A DNA stretch of 64,000 bases from Pantoea sp. SOD02 (GCF_024707505.1 NZ_CP102604.1:2356001-2420000); one strand, 5' to 3'. Positions 26,176 to 38,117 are shown, numbered from the stretch's first letter. Made by a program: numbers and translations. The notes: a model not told the origin generated them from the letters alone.

Positions 26176-27591
26176 ATGTCGGCAAACGAAAACCATACAC
26201 CTAACGCCCTGCCTGCGGGCTACCGGTTTAATGAATTTGAAATCAAGGAAGTGATTGGCGGCGGCGGCTTCGGCATTGTTTATCGTGCCTGGGATCATCA
26301 GCTGGAACGCACTATCGCTATCAAAGAGTACATGCCCGTCTCGCTGGCGGTGCGTGCGGCGGATATGTCGCTGGAACTGCGCGGTGAGCGTTTCCATAAG
26401 CTGTTTACCGCCGGTCGCAATAGTTTTATTCAGGAGGCGCGCCTGCTGGCACGCTTCAATCATCCCGGCTTGCTGCACGTGTTGCGCTTCTGGGAAGAGA
26501 ACGGCACCGCGTACATGGGCACGCTTTATTACAGCGGTATGACGCTGAAAGAGTGGCAGATCACCAGTCCGGACAGCATTGATGAGAGCTGGATCCGCCG
26601 TCTGCTGCCGCCGCTGTTTGGCGCCATCGATACCATTCACGCTGCCGGTTATCTGCATCGCGACATCTCGCTGGATAACATCCAGATTCAGGAAAATCAG
26701 CTGCCGGTGCTGCTCGATTTTGGCTCGGCGCGCAAAGAGATCGGTAACCTCTCTGATGAAACCGAGATCATGCTTAAACCCGGCTTTGCGCCGATTGAGC
26801 AATACAGCGAAGAAGGCGAAATTGAGCAAGGTCCGTGGACCGATATCTATGCGCTGGGCGCGGTGCTGCATAACCTGATCACCGGCCATGCGCCACCGGT
26901 GAGCGTGGTGCGCTGCATTGAGGATAACTATCAGCCGCTGGTGGAGCGCAAGCCGGAAGGCTATTCGCTGCCGCTGTTGCACGCCATTGACTGCGCGTTA
27001 GCGATGAAGCCGGAAGATCGTCCGCAGAGCATTGATGCCTTTGCTAACTTGATCGATCTGCCGGTAAGCGATGTCGAAGCGCTCTCTACCACCATTCCGG
27101 TGGTGGCCGAACCGGTTGTACCGGCGGAGCCGATGGTGGCAACGCCGGAACCGCAGGTGTTGGCGGTCAATCATGCCGCAGCCGCCGTTGAACCTTTGAC
27201 GCCACGCAACGTACGTCGTTTGTCGCCCGGTTTAGTGGTGGCCGCTGCGATTGCGGTGTTGGCGGTTGTTGTGGTGGTGTGGAAAGCGAATCGTCACAGC
27301 GAAGTGCCGCCGGTGGCCGCGAGCACCACGCCAGCCGCGCCTGCTGCACCCGCCAATAATGTGGCGAGCACTGCGCCAACGGTAGCGACGGTTTATCTGC
27401 GTTTGCAGGCGGGTGAGAATGTGATGCTGAATGGCGAAGCCCGGGATGTGAAGCCCTCGAGCAGCGGGTTTGCTTCATTGAATCTGGCGGCGGGGAACTA
27501 TCGCATTGAAGTGCGTAACGGCAACCAGGTGCACAGCCAATCGTTGACCATCGATAAGCCGGGAACCTGGCTGATTAATCCAGCGCAGTAA
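26176..27591 (+). CDS. ppkA: Membrane Ser/Thr protein kinase (PpkA-like)
   Basis: 471-residue Hanks-type kinase. Kinase residues: GGGGFG (28-33), Lys50, Glu87, HRD (161-163) with Asn168, DFG (181-183). Activation-segment text KPGFAPIEQY is the bacterial variant. After the kinase domain come a Pro/Val-rich linker, a membrane segment at about 350-370 (LVVAAAIAVLAVVVVVW), an Ala/Pro-rich tether, and a small C-terminal domain of about 65 residues resembling a PEGA-type beta fold. All catalytic residues are intact. ATG 26176 is preferred to GTG 26158. The stop is 6 bases from the convergent chaC stop. Confidence 0.9.
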   Translation: MSANENHTPNALPAGYRFNEFEIKEVIGGGGFGIVYRAWDHQLERTIAIKEYMPVSLAVRAADMSLELRGERFHKLFTAGRNSFIQEARLLARFNHPGLLHVLRFWEENGTAYMGTLYYSGMTLKEWQITSPDSIDESWIRRLLPPLFGAIDTIHAAGYLHRDISLDNIQIQENQLPVLLDFGSARKEIGNLSDETEIMLKPGFAPIEQYSEEGEIEQGPWTDIYALGAVLHNLITGHAPPVSVVRCIEDNYQPLVERKPEGYSLPLLHAIDCALAMKPEDRPQSIDAFANLIDLPVSDVEALSTTIPVVAEPVVPAEPMVATPEPQVLAVNHAAAAVEPLTPRNVRRLSPGLVVAAAIAVLAVVVVVWKANRHSEVPPVAASTTPAAPAAPANNVASTAPTVATVYLRLQAGENVMLNGEARDVKPSSSGFASLNLAAGNYRIEVRNGNQVHSQSLTIDKPGTWLINPAQ

Positions 27592-27597
27592 TGCGCG

Positions 27598-28269
27598 TTA
27601 GCGCGCTGCTGAATGATTCTGCAGCGCTCTGACTTCTGCCGCCAGGCGCGTCAACGCCGCTTCCTGCATCCCACGTTTACCCAGCTCCTGCTCCAGCGCA
27701 TAGAGATACTGTGCGTTGGTGCCGAGCGGCCCACTGGCCTGGGCAATTAATGGCGCGATGGTGCTGCGACATGAGTCGGTTTCATACAATGGATGACGCG
27801 GATCCATAATGAACACCAGCGCGGTGACGTTGCGTCCATCCTCCAGCTCCAGCTCACACCAGGTTGGCAGATAGCAGCCGGTGATCATTTCACGCTTCCA
27901 CAGCAGCTCCAGCTCATCATGCAGTCGCGATTCCGGTAAACGGAACGCCAGTCCACTGGTGGATCCGCCCTCTTTCAGCGCCAGCATGCGACCAGGCGCG
28001 GTGACGGTGCCGCGACCGGCAATCAGACGCAGACAAAATGCACGGTGCCAGCCCTCTAATCGGCCAGGCGCCACTTCTGCCGCTTCAAAAATCGGGTTCC
28101 ACATCAGCGAGCCGTAGCCAAAAATCCACACCGGGCTTTGGTCAGGACGACAGGCAAGCGTCGCTGAAAGCGATGCCGCACGCTTTTCACAACTCCAGAA
28201 CAGCGCTTCATCAATATCGCCGAACGATGTTTTACAATCTGCTTTTAATAAAAATTCCCGCGTTAACAC
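27598..28269 (-). CDS. chaC: Glutathione-specific gamma-glutamylcyclotransferase ChaC
   Basis: 223 residues, close to E. coli ChaC. WIFGYGSLMWNP holds the substrate-binding YGSL, and MLALKEGGSTSGLAFRLPE contains the acidic/loop region of the active site. The enzyme degrades glutathione to 5-oxoproline and Cys-Gly. Start GTG 28269 follows GAGGAG and gives VLTREFLLKADCKTSFG, aligned with E. coli MITRDFLMNADCKTAFG; a longer open frame to 28500 lacks family support. Unlike in E. coli, no chaB lies between it and chaA. Confidence 0.93.
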   Translation of the reverse strand: MLTREFLLKADCKTSFGDIDEALFWSCEKRAASLSATLACRPDQSPVWIFGYGSLMWNPIFEAAEVAPGRLEGWHRAFCLRLIAGRGTVTAPGRMLALKEGGSTSGLAFRLPESRLHDELELLWKREMITGCYLPTWCELELEDGRNVTALVFIMDPRHPLYETDSCRSTIAPLIAQASGPLGTNAQYLYALEQELGKRGMQEAALTRLAAEVRALQNHSAAR

Positions 28270-28812
28270 TGTGGTCTCCTCTACTGCGCTGACATCTTGC
28301 CGGTGTGGTTCCTTAAAACTGATGTCTACAGGCGACGCTGAACACATCGCCTTAAGAGAAGACATTAATTCATTTTTAACAAAACATTCAAGATTGACCC
28401 CGATCACAAAAGGGAAATTCTGTGTAAATAGCATCGGCTGCCTGGCGAGGAACTTCAATATTGGAAGGAAAAGTGCGAAGCGAAGCAAAAAAACCCGCAT
28501 AAAGTCCCACTTTTACGGGAATATTGGATTTAAGAGAGTTAAACCCCCATAAGCCATATCAAACAAGTCAATTAAACAGACCAATCTCATCTTTAATTTA
28601 GAGAATGACTGATGCAACATAATGAATACAGGCGTTAATCCAGCGATAACATGCTCTTTTGCCGTGTTATACATAATAAACGCTTTTGGTAAAATCGCGT
28701 AAAGTCACAGCAGCACAGTTGTTGAAAAGTTACACTGCGTTGCGTCAGAAAACTCATTATATTTATCAGGCAATGATTGCCTGCTTTGTACTTTTTCCGG
28801 AGAGGATGGTAA
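28270..28812. promoter_or_regulatory. Divergent chaC/chaA intergenic region with leader hairpin
   Basis: 543 bases without a gene; no ChaB-like frame is present. Just before chaA is a perfect palindrome CAGGCAA-TGA-TTGCCTG (28767-28783) followed by CTTTGTACTTTTTCC, which has the shape of an intrinsic terminator or attenuator, and then GGAGAGG as ribosome site. The rest is AT-rich and should hold promoters for both directions. Confidence 0.55.
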
Positions 28813-29898
28813 ATGCCTGGACATGAGAAAACCCGCCATACCGAGTACTCACTGATTTTCCCCGTTGCTGCGCTGGCGGTGCTGAGCTTCTTCGGCAACC
28901 AGACAGCGCTTCTGCCGGTTATCGGCATCAATCTGCTGGCATTAGTTGCCATTCTGTTTAGCGCGTTCAGCGTGGTGCGTCACGCCGACGTTCTGGCACA
29001 CCGTTTAGGCGAACCTTATGGCTCGCTGATTTTAAGTCTTTCTGTTGTCATTCTCGAAGTGAGCCTGATCTCGGCGCTGATGGCCACTGGCGATGCCGCG
29101 CCCGCGCTGATGCGCGACACGCTTTACTCGATCATCATGATTGTGACTGCCGGTTTGGTCGGCTGTGCCCTGCTGCTGGGCGGACGCAAGTTTGCCACGC
29201 AGTACGTCAATCTGGCGGGCGTGAAACAGTACATGATCGCCATTTTCCCGCTGGCGATTCTGGTGCTGGTGTTTCCCAATGCGTTACCCGGCGGCAACTT
29301 CACTACCACCCAGGCGCTAATTATTGCGGCGATTTCCGCCGCCATGTACGGCGTATTCCTGCTGATTCAAACCAAAACGCACCAAAGCCTGTTCGTTTAT
29401 GAGCATGAAGATGATGGCGACGATCCGCATCACGGCAAGCCTTCTGCGCACAGTTCACTGTGGCACACCGTATGGCTGATCGTGCATCTGATTGCGGTTA
29501 TCGCCGTAACCAAGATGAACGCCAATCCGCTGGAGAGCCTGCTGACAGAGCTGAATGCCCCAGCACAGTTCACCGGGTTCCTGGTGGCGCTGTTGATCCT
29601 GTCTCCAGAAGGATTGGGTGCGATTAAAGCGGTGCTGATGAATCAGGTGCAGCGCGCAATGAATCTGTTCTTCGGTTCGGTGCTGGCGACTATTTCACTG
29701 ACCGTGCCTGCGGTTACTATTATCGCTACCCTGACCGACCAGCAATTGGTGTTTGGCCTTGAGCCGCCGCAGATGGTAATGATGAGCGCCGTGTTGATTC
29801 TGTGCCACATTTCGTTCTCAACGGGCCGCACCAATGTGTTGAACGGTGCCGCGCATCTGGCGCTGTTTGCAGGGTATTTGTTGACGATTATGCTGTGA
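28813..29898 (+). CDS. chaA: Ca2+(Na+)/H+ antiporter ChaA
   Basis: 361 residues (E. coli 366) with about eleven membrane segments and the two alpha repeats of the CaCA superfamily: GEPYGSLILSLSVVILEVSL in the first half and SPEGLGAIKAVLMNQVQRAM in the second, each with the conserved Glu. A His/Asp-rich cytoplasmic loop (YEHEDDGDDPHHGKPSAH) separates the halves. It exports Na+, Ca2+ or K+ at alkaline pH in E. coli. GGAGAGG at 28799-28805 fixes the start. Confidence 0.96.
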   Translation: MPGHEKTRHTEYSLIFPVAALAVLSFFGNQTALLPVIGINLLALVAILFSAFSVVRHADVLAHRLGEPYGSLILSLSVVILEVSLISALMATGDAAPALMRDTLYSIIMIVTAGLVGCALLLGGRKFATQYVNLAGVKQYMIAIFPLAILVLVFPNALPGGNFTTTQALIIAAISAAMYGVFLLIQTKTHQSLFVYEHEDDGDDPHHGKPSAHSSLWHTVWLIVHLIAVIAVTKMNANPLESLLTELNAPAQFTGFLVALLILSPEGLGAIKAVLMNQVQRAMNLFFGSVLATISLTVPAVTIIATLTDQQLVFGLEPPQMVMMSAVLILCHISFSTGRTNVLNGAAHLALFAGYLLTIML

Positions 29899-29904
29899 AT
29901 GACA

Positions 29905-29968
29905 GGTCGCCATAAATGGCGACCCTACGGAAATTGTACATGTTGTAGGGTCGCCATTTATGGCGACC
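29905..29968. repeat. Paired inverted REP elements (REPIN-like)
   Basis: GGTCGCCATAAATGGCGACC followed by CTAC (29905-29928), and in inverted orientation GTAG then GGTCGCCATTTATGGCGACC (29945-29968). Each unit is itself a near-perfect palindrome. The same element recurs at 61 kb and 63.3 kb. Confidence 0.9.
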
Positions 29969-29975
29969 AGCCAAT

Positions 29976-30001
29976 AAAAAAGGCGCCATCGGCGCCTTTT
30001 T
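29976..30001. terminator. Bidirectional terminator between chaA and kdsA
   Basis: AAAAAAGGCGCC-ATC-GGCGCCTTTTT: 6-bp GC stem extended by A:T pairs, with T-runs in both directions. It serves convergent chaA and kdsA. Confidence 0.92.
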
Positions 30002-30016
30002 CACATCTGAAAACAA

Positions 30017-30901
<885 letters not shown>

Positions 30902-31711
30902 TTAGTGCAGCGTTACCTGTTTCTGTTCAATTGCGTGAATCTGCACTTTAATCATTTCGCTGACCGGATCTTCAGGACACTGTTCAACGAAATAGGTCAA
31001 ATCAGTCAGCGCGATGTGTTCACACTCTAATTGCGCGTAAATCAAACCACGGTCGCGGATCTCATAAGGATCATCAGGATCGATCTGCAGCAGCACTTTG
31101 CTGACGTTCAGCGCCAGCTCCATCTGCTTCTCTTCCATCAGCGCGGATTTCAAGGTGTCGAGCATCTTGCGCATCACGTTGATGGTCTTGGCTTCGTCGA
31201 GATCATCGTTATACAGCTTGGCGGTTGGGCTGATGTTGCCTTTGAGCCACACTTCCAGCGTATGCGTATCCAGCGTTTCGCCGTTGAACGGGTTGATCAG
31301 CCACATTTCGCCATCTAACCAGTCGGCGCGCAGAATCAGCTGCGTCGGGAAAATCACCGGCATCAGCGGCAATTCCAGCTCATCGGCGATGTGCAGCAGA
31401 ATCACACCCAGCGACACTGCAGTGCCCTGACGGCTCTTCAATACTTTGTCGATCCACAGCGCGTCAGAGAGATTGTAGACGCCGCTGGCGCCACCAAATC
31501 CCCACTGACGATAGAACAGCTCCAGCAACTTACCCAGCTGCAAATCGGCGTCCTGCTCGCTGCTGATGAACTCACGGGCTTCATCGACCATTGCCGCCAG
31601 CTGTTGTTGCACAGAAGGCGCAGAAAAATCATTGCGTATGGCGCATGTGGCGCCAATCACCGCTTCACTCAACGGTGTTTCACTGTAATCGAGTTGCTCT
31701 GGCGAGGTCAT
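30902..31711 (-). CDS. sirB1: SirB1 family protein
   Basis: 269 residues matching YchA/SirB1: an N-terminal transglutaminase-like region (GTAVSLGVILLHIADELELP, NPFNGETLD) and a C-terminal helical TPR-like part. Function is not established beyond its conserved place in the hemA-kdsA operon. It overlaps sirB2 by four bases. Confidence 0.93.
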   Translation of the reverse strand: MTSPEQLDYSETPLSEAVIGATCAIRNDFSAPSVQQQLAAMVDEAREFISSEQDADLQLGKLLELFYRQWGFGGASGVYNLSDALWIDKVLKSRQGTAVSLGVILLHIADELELPLMPVIFPTQLILRADWLDGEMWLINPFNGETLDTHTLEVWLKGNISPTAKLYNDDLDEAKTINVMRKMLDTLKSALMEEKQMELALNVSKVLLQIDPDDPYEIRDRGLIYAQLECEHIALTDLTYFVEQCPEDPVSEMIKVQIHAIEQKQVTLH

Positions 31712-32106
31712 ACAATCCCCAATAACGGCATTTTGGTCATCGCCAGCTTAATCACAAACAGCAAAGCTACGATTGCAATCAGGAAGGCGATCCAACGTGT
31801 CCCCATTTTACGTGGGCGACGGCTCAATGCCACGGAACCTAAGGCGATGTAGATAATAACCGCTAACAGCTTCTCCGTCAGCCAGCTTCCTTGCGGTGTG
31901 AACGGATAAAAGTGCGTAATCATCACTAGCAGTGCACCGCTTAACAGCAAAAAGGTGTCGTTGATGTGCGGCGCAATGCGCACCCAGCGGCGCTGCAGCA
32001 TCGCTGAGCCGGTGGTTTGCCAGTAGAAGCGCAGCAAAAACAGACAAATCGTCAGCGCGACGGTCAGCAAGTGAAAATGTTTAATGAGGGGATACCAGCT
32101 CGCCAT
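31708..32106 (-). CDS. sirB2: SirB2 family membrane protein
   Basis: 132-residue integral membrane protein (YchQ/SirB2) with four hydrophobic segments, for example LTVALTICLFLLRFYW and LLAVIIYIALGSVAL. Function unknown. It lies 2 bases after prmC and overlaps sirB1, as in the standard enterobacterial order. Confidence 0.93.
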   Translation of the reverse strand: MASWYPLIKHFHLLTVALTICLFLLRFYWQTTGSAMLQRRWVRIAPHINDTFLLLSGALLVMITHFYPFTPQGSWLTEKLLAVIIYIALGSVALSRRPRKMGTRWIAFLIAIVALLFVIKLAMTKMPLLGIV

Positions 32107-32108
32107 CG

Positions 32109-32948
32109 TTATTCCTTGTTAAAAAATTGTCCTAGTGTGACGCGCGGATTACCGCCGTAATCGTCAACGGTGCTTACCGCCTGATAACCGTGCTGCGTCA
32201 TGATGGCGCGTACGGCTGCGCCTTGCTGCCAGCCATGTTCCAGCAGCAGCCAGCCACCCGCGTGCAGCCAGTTCGGTGCGGTGTGAATGATGAAACGTAA
32301 ATCAGCCAAACCCTGATCGTCCGCCACCAGCGCGCTGAGCGGCTCAAAGCGCACGTCGCCCTGCTGCAGATGTTCATCGGCGGCATCAATGTAGGGCGGA
32401 TTGCTGACAATCAGATCAAAACGTTGGGCGGGAAGTTCACTGAACCAGTTGCTGAGGATGAAGCGGGCATTATCGATGTGCAGACGTAGCGCGTTGTCCT
32501 GCGCCAGTTCCACCGCTGCGGCAATACGATCGCAGCCGATAACCTGGCAAGTTGGCCGTTCGCTGGCCAGCGCCAGCGCAATCGCGCCGGTGCCGGTGCC
32601 CAGATCAAGCAGTGAGGTTGCTGTGGGCGGCAGATGCGCCAGCGCCTGTTCCACCAGCACTTCGGTGTCCGGGCGCGGAATCAGCGTGGCATCGCTGACG
32701 CGCAACGGCAGCGACCAGAATTCACGCTCGCCGACCAGATGCGCAATCGGCTCACCGTTGACGCGGCGCGCCAGCAGCGCATTCAGCTGTTCCTGCTGCT
32801 GCGCGTCCAGTTCTGCATCGTCAAAGGCGATCAGCCAACTGCGCGGTTTGCCCGTCACGAAACTCAGCAATATTTCCGCATCGCGCTTCGGGCTGTCGCC
32901 GCCACAGAGCGCTACCACAGCCTGCTGTAGCCAGCGACGGATGATCAT
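32109..32948 (-). CDS. prmC: Release-factor glutamine methyltransferase PrmC
   Basis: 279 residues. Methylates the Gln of the GGQ motif in release factors RF1 and RF2 using S-adenosylmethionine. The SAM site LLDLGTGTGAIALALA and the catalytic NPPY (VSNPPYIDA) are both present. Its ATG overlaps the prfA stop (TAATG), coupling it to its substrate gene. Confidence 0.97.
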   Translation of the reverse strand: MIIRRWLQQAVVALCGGDSPKRDAEILLSFVTGKPRSWLIAFDDAELDAQQQEQLNALLARRVNGEPIAHLVGEREFWSLPLRVSDATLIPRPDTEVLVEQALAHLPPTATSLLDLGTGTGAIALALASERPTCQVIGCDRIAAAVELAQDNALRLHIDNARFILSNWFSELPAQRFDLIVSNPPYIDAADEHLQQGDVRFEPLSALVADDQGLADLRFIIHTAPNWLHAGGWLLLEHGWQQGAAVRAIMTQHGYQAVSTVDDYGGNPRVTLGQFFNKE

Positions 32949-34030
32949 TAGTCTTGTCCAGCCAGCGCGGCCAGCTGATCGGCTTGATACTCCTGCACAA
33001 TCGGCTCAATCAGGGAATCCAGCTTGCCTTCCATCACCTCGTCGAGACGATAAACCGTCAGGTTGATGCGGTGATCGGTAACGCGGCCCTGCGGGAAGTT
33101 ATAGGTGCGGTTACGGTCCGAACGGTCGCCGCTGCCGAGCAGGTTACGACGCGTTGAGGCTTCTGCGGCATTACGCTTCGCCGTTTCCGCCGCGTGAATA
33201 CGTGCGCCCAACACCGCCAACGCTTTGGCTTTGTTTTTGTGCTGTGAACGTTCGTCCTGACACTCCACCACAATGCCGGTTGGCAAGTGGGTGATACGAA
33301 TCGCGGAATCGGTGGTGTTAACGTGCTGACCACCGGCACCAGAGGAACGGAAGGTGTCGATTTTCAAATCGCCGGCGTTGATTTCCGGCATTTCCGCTTC
33401 TGGCAGCTCCGGCATCACCGCAACGGTACAAGCTGAAGTGTGAATACGGCCCTGTGATTCGGTTTCTGGCACGCGCTGGACGCGATGACCGCCCGATTCA
33501 AACTTAAAGCGGCCATACGCGCCATCGCCGATGATGCGCGCGATCACTTCTTTATAGCCGCCGTGCTCACCTTCGTTGGCGCTGATGATCTCCACCTGCC
33601 AGCGACGTGCTTCAGCATAACGGCTGTACATACGGAACAAATCGCCGGCAAAAATCGCCGCTTCATCACCGCCGGTACCGGCGCGCACTTCGACAAAGCA
33701 CGGACGTTCATCGTCGGGATCTTTCGGCAACAGCAGCACTTGCAGCTGTTGTTCCAGCTCTTCACGCTTCTCGCGTGACAGCTTCAATTCTTCCTGCGCC
33801 ATCTCGCGCATTTCCGGGTCTTCCAGCATCATTTCGGCAGTTTCAACATCTTCCTGCACCTGCTGCCATTCGCGGAAACAACGGGTGACGTCGCTAAGCT
33901 GGGCATATTCGCGTGATAACGCACGGAAACGATCCTGATCGGCAATCACGCCGGCATCGCCCAGCAACGCTTCCACTTCCTCGTGGCGTTCCTGGAGCGC
34001 TTCCAGCTTGGCAACAATAGAGCTCTTCAT
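32948..34030 (-). CDS. prfA: Peptide chain release factor 1
   Basis: 360 residues, as in E. coli RF1. Recognises UAA and UAG: the tripeptide anticodon-like motif PET is present in [10 protein letters not shown], and the catalytic GGQ in [14 protein letters not shown]. It lies between hemA (41 bases) and prmC (overlap) in the standard order. Confidence 0.98.
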   Translation of the reverse strand: MKSSIVAKLEALQERHEEVEALLGDAGVIADQDRFRALSREYAQLSDVTRCFREWQQVQEDVETAEMMLEDPEMREMAQEELKLSREKREELEQQLQVLLLPKDPDDERPCFVEVRAGTGGDEAAIFAGDLFRMYSRYAEARRWQVEIISANEGEHGGYKEVIARIIGDGAYGRFKFESGGHRVQRVPETESQGRIHTSACTVAVMPELPEAEMPEINAGDLKIDTFRSSGAGGQHVNTTDSAIRITHLPTGIVVECQDERSQHKNKAKALAVLGARIHAAETAKRNAAEASTRRNLLGSGDRSDRNRTYNFPQGRVTDHRINLTVYRLDEVMEGKLDSLIEPIVQEYQADQLAALAGQD

Positions 34031-34071
34031 GTAATAGCGGGTATCCCAGTGATAGGTCGTGACTGACCAGA

Positions 34072-35328
34072 TTACTCTAAACCGAGGCTGTCACGTAAGA
34101 TCTGCAGGCGTTCGCTGTCGCCGTCGCGCGCGGCCTGCTGCAGTGATTTGGTTGGTGCATGAATTAAACGGTTGGTCAGCTTGTGCGCCAACTCTTGCAA
34201 TACTTTTTCGGCGTCAGCGCCCTGCTGCAGCGCGGCCAGCGCACGTTCCTGTAACTCGGCGCGCACCTGATCGGCCTGCGAGCGGTATTCACGGATGGTC
34301 TCAACCGCGCTTTGCGCGCGCAGCCAGGCCATAAATTCGCCGCTCTCCTGCACCACAATGCTTTCGGCCTGCACGGCGGCGGCTTTACGCTGCGCCATGT
34401 TCTGCTCGATGATCGCTTGCAGATCATCAACGCTGTAAAGATAGGCGTTCGCCAGCTTGCCCACTTCCGGCTCGACATCGCGCGGTACGGCGATATCCAC
34501 CAGCAGCATCGGCTGATTGCGACGCGCTTTCAGCGCGCGCTCCACCATGCCTTTACCGATAATCGGCAGCGGGCTGGCGGTAGACGAGATAATGATGTCG
34601 GCATCGGCCAGACGCGTTTCGATATCGCCGAGGCCAATCACTTCTGCCCCAACTTCATCAGCCAGCAGCTGCGCACGCTCGCGGGTGCGGTTGGCAATCA
34701 TCAGCTTCTTGACGGAGTGTTCGCGCAGATGACGCGCCACTAACTCAATGGTTTCACCGGCACCGACCAGCAGCACGTTAACGGTGCTGAGTGATTCAAA
34801 GATTTGACGCGCCAGGGAACAGGCGGCGAAGGCGACCGAAACGGCGCTGGCACCAATCTCGGTTTCGGTGCGTACACGCTTGGCCACCGAAAAGGTTTTC
34901 TGGAACATGCGCTCCAGTTCACTGCTCAGCGCATGATCGCGTGACGAATCAACAAAGGCTTTTTTTACCTGACCTAGAATCTGTGGTTCACCCAACACCA
35001 ATGAATCCAATCCGCTTGCTACACGCATCAGATGGCTGACCGCCGCGTTATCCTGATGCCAGTAGAGGCTGTTGCGCACATCCTCTTCACGCAGATCGTG
35101 ATAGTCACACAGCCAACGCACCAGCTTCTCCTGCAGGTCGGCTTGCTGCTCTACACTGAGGTAGAGTTCCGTACGGTTGCAGGTCGAGAGGACCACGCCG
35201 CTCTGCACCATCGGCTGGGACAACAGGCTATTCAGCGCCAGTTCCAGCGTGTCTGGTGTAAACGCAACGCGTTCGCGTAGCGCAACAGGTGCAGTTTTGT
35301 GGTTGATTCCGAGTGCAAGCAGCGTCAT
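34072..35328 (-). CDS. hemA: Glutamyl-tRNA reductase
   Basis: 418 residues, identical in length to E. coli HemA. First committed step of C5-pathway tetrapyrrole synthesis, reducing glutamyl-tRNA to glutamate-1-semialdehyde. [10 protein letters not shown] holds the catalytic Cys50, and [16 protein letters not shown] starts the NADPH domain. ATG 35328 ([15 protein letters not shown]) is chosen by family alignment; the frame runs eight codons further upstream. The N-terminal [11 protein letters not shown] region contains the degron area known for HemA turnover. Confidence 0.98.
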   Translation of the reverse strand: MTLLALGINHKTAPVALRERVAFTPDTLELALNSLLSQPMVQSGVVLSTCNRTELYLSVEQQADLQEKLVRWLCDYHDLREEDVRNSLYWHQDNAAVSHLMRVASGLDSLVLGEPQILGQVKKAFVDSSRDHALSSELERMFQKTFSVAKRVRTETEIGASAVSVAFAACSLARQIFESLSTVNVLLVGAGETIELVARHLREHSVKKLMIANRTRERAQLLADEVGAEVIGLGDIETRLADADIIISSTASPLPIIGKGMVERALKARRNQPMLLVDIAVPRDVEPEVGKLANAYLYSVDDLQAIIEQNMAQRKAAAVQAESIVVQESGEFMAWLRAQSAVETIREYRSQADQVRAELQERALAALQQGADAEKVLQELAHKLTNRLIHAPTKSLQQAARDGDSERLQILRDSLGLE

Positions 35329-35541
35329 GTGATTCGGGTTGGGATATCCCAATAGTTGTCAGGGTTTTGTGCAGCGCATTCTACAAGATGCCACAGGTCA
35401 AGAAAAGCCATACAAAGCCTATGACTGTAATAAGATTAAACTGATCGTGCGCAATTATTGCCATAACAGCATTGACGGCTCACATGCGGATGGTTAGCGT
35501 TACCGGTTACGAAGTAAAAACGTGTCTGAGGAGATGACCAC
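35329..35541. promoter_or_regulatory. Divergent hemA/lolB promoter region
   Basis: 213 bases between divergent core genes, AT-rich at 35390-35470. No operator can be singled out. GAGGAG at 35528-35533 is the lolB ribosome site. Confidence 0.5.
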
Positions 35542-36168
35542 GTGATGCATTTGCCCCCGCGCAAGTTACTGCGCCTTTTACCCCTTGCCAGCGTGTTACT
35601 GGCTGCATGTACCATTAACAAACCACAAGGTCCGGGCCCAAGCACCACGTCACCGCAATGGCAGCAGCATCAACAAGCCGTGGCGAAAATCAGCCAGTAT
35701 CAGACGCGCGGCGCGTTCGCGTACCTGTCGGATAAGCAAAAAGTCTATGCGCGCTTTAACTGGCAGCAAACCGCTGCCGATCGCTATCGTCTGCTGTTAA
35801 CCAATCCGCTCGGCAGCACCGAATTGCAGCTGGATGCGCAAGGTTCCGTGGTGCAGATCGTTGATAACAAAGGCAAGCGCTACGTCAGCAATGATGCCGA
35901 GAAGATGATTTCACAGCTCACCGGCATGGATATCCCGCTCGCCAATCTGCGTCAGTGGATGATGGGCCTGCCGGGCGATGCCAGCGATTATCAGCTGAAT
36001 AACAATTACCAGCTGCAAAGCCTGAACTACAGCCGTAACGGTCAGCAGTGGAAAGTAAACATTTCTGATTACGACAGCAAAGTGAATCCACCGCTGCCGG
36101 CGAATCTGGAGCTGTCTGAAGGCGGTCAGCGCATCAAATTACGCATGGATAGCTGGACCACCCAATGA
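35542..36168 (+). CDS. lolB: Outer-membrane lipoprotein receptor LolB
   Basis: 208 residues with a lipoprotein signal ([12 protein letters not shown]; lipid-carrying Cys near residue 23), close to the 207 of E. coli. LolB accepts lipoproteins from periplasmic LolA and inserts them in the outer membrane. [20 protein letters not shown] and [14 protein letters not shown] are near-identical to E. coli, and the C-terminal [12 protein letters not shown] is conserved. GTG 35542 has 8-base spacing from GAGGAG; ATG 35545 is equally possible. Overlaps ispE by ATGA. Confidence 0.96.
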   Translation: MMHLPPRKLLRLLPLASVLLAACTINKPQGPGPSTTSPQWQQHQQAVAKISQYQTRGAFAYLSDKQKVYARFNWQQTAADRYRLLLTNPLGSTELQLDAQGSVVQIVDNKGKRYVSNDAEKMISQLTGMDIPLANLRQWMMGLPGDASDYQLNNNYQLQSLNYSRNGQQWKVNISDYDSKVNPPLPANLELSEGGQRIKLRMDSWTTQ

Positions 36169-37034
36169 TCACCACGTGGCCCGCGCCAGCAAAACTGAAT
36201 CTGTTTTTGTATATCACTGGCCGTCGTCCTGACGGCTACCACAACCTGCAAACGCTGTTTCAATTTCTCGATTACGGTGACACGCTGGAAATCACGCCAG
36301 ACAGCAGCGGCAAGATTACCCTGCTGACGCCGCTGGATGGCGTGCCGGATGAAGAGAACCTGATTGTGCGCGCCGCGCAGGCGTTAAAAACCTTCGCCGC
36401 ATCGCGTGGCACTTTGCCTGCGCAAGCCGGTGCCAGCATCGCGCTGGAAAAACTTTTGCCGATGGGCGGCGGTCTCGGCGGCGGTTCTTCGGATGCGGCA
36501 ACGGTGTTAGTGGCGCTAAATCATCTGTGGCAAACCGGCTTAAGCGTTGCTGAACTGGCAGCGATTGGCATCAAACTGGGCGCAGATGTGCCAGTGTTCA
36601 TTGGTGGCCACGCGGCCTTTGCTGAAGGCGTGGGCGAACTGTTGCAGCCGGCTGAACCGGCAGAAAAATGGTATCTGGTGGCGCATCCGGGCGTGAGTAT
36701 CGCAACGCCGGATCTGTTCCGCGATCCCGATCTGACGCGCGATTCACCAATCCGCACATTAGATGAACTGTTACAGCGTCCTTTTCACAATGATTGTGAG
36801 TCTGTGGCAAGAAAACGTTTTCGTAAGGTTGATGAGCTGCTTTCCTGGCTGCTAGAATACGCGCCGTCGCGCCTGACTGGGACCGGAGCTTGTGTGTTTG
36901 CTGAATTTGACACCGAATCCGACGCACGTCAGGTGCTGGAGCTTGCCCCGAAATGGATTTGCGGATTTGTGGCGCGCGGGCTTAACTTCTCGCCGTTGCA
37001 GCGCACACTTTCTGGGCTAAAAGCGTCTACGTGA
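36165..37034 (+). CDS. ispE: 4-(cytidine 5'-diphospho)-2-C-methyl-D-erythritol kinase
   Basis: 289-residue GHMP kinase of the MEP isoprenoid pathway. [19 protein letters not shown] carries the substrate-binding Lys, and [17 protein letters not shown] is the ATP-binding glycine loop. The C-terminal [12 protein letters not shown] is the third GHMP motif. Coupled to lolB by a four-base overlap and followed after 124 bases by prs, as in E. coli. Confidence 0.97.
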   Translation: MITTWPAPAKLNLFLYITGRRPDGYHNLQTLFQFLDYGDTLEITPDSSGKITLLTPLDGVPDEENLIVRAAQALKTFAASRGTLPAQAGASIALEKLLPMGGGLGGGSSDAATVLVALNHLWQTGLSVAELAAIGIKLGADVPVFIGGHAAFAEGVGELLQPAEPAEKWYLVAHPGVSIATPDLFRDPDLTRDSPIRTLDELLQRPFHNDCESVARKRFRKVDELLSWLLEYAPSRLTGTGACVFAEFDTESDARQVLELAPKWICGFVARGLNFSPLQRTLSGLKAST

Positions 37035-37086
37035 CAGTGTCACCCGTTCCAGACACTGCATGTTGCGCATTAACACACCCGTATGA

Positions 37087-38106
<1,020 letters not shown>

Positions 38107-38117
38107 TTCATCGCGTG

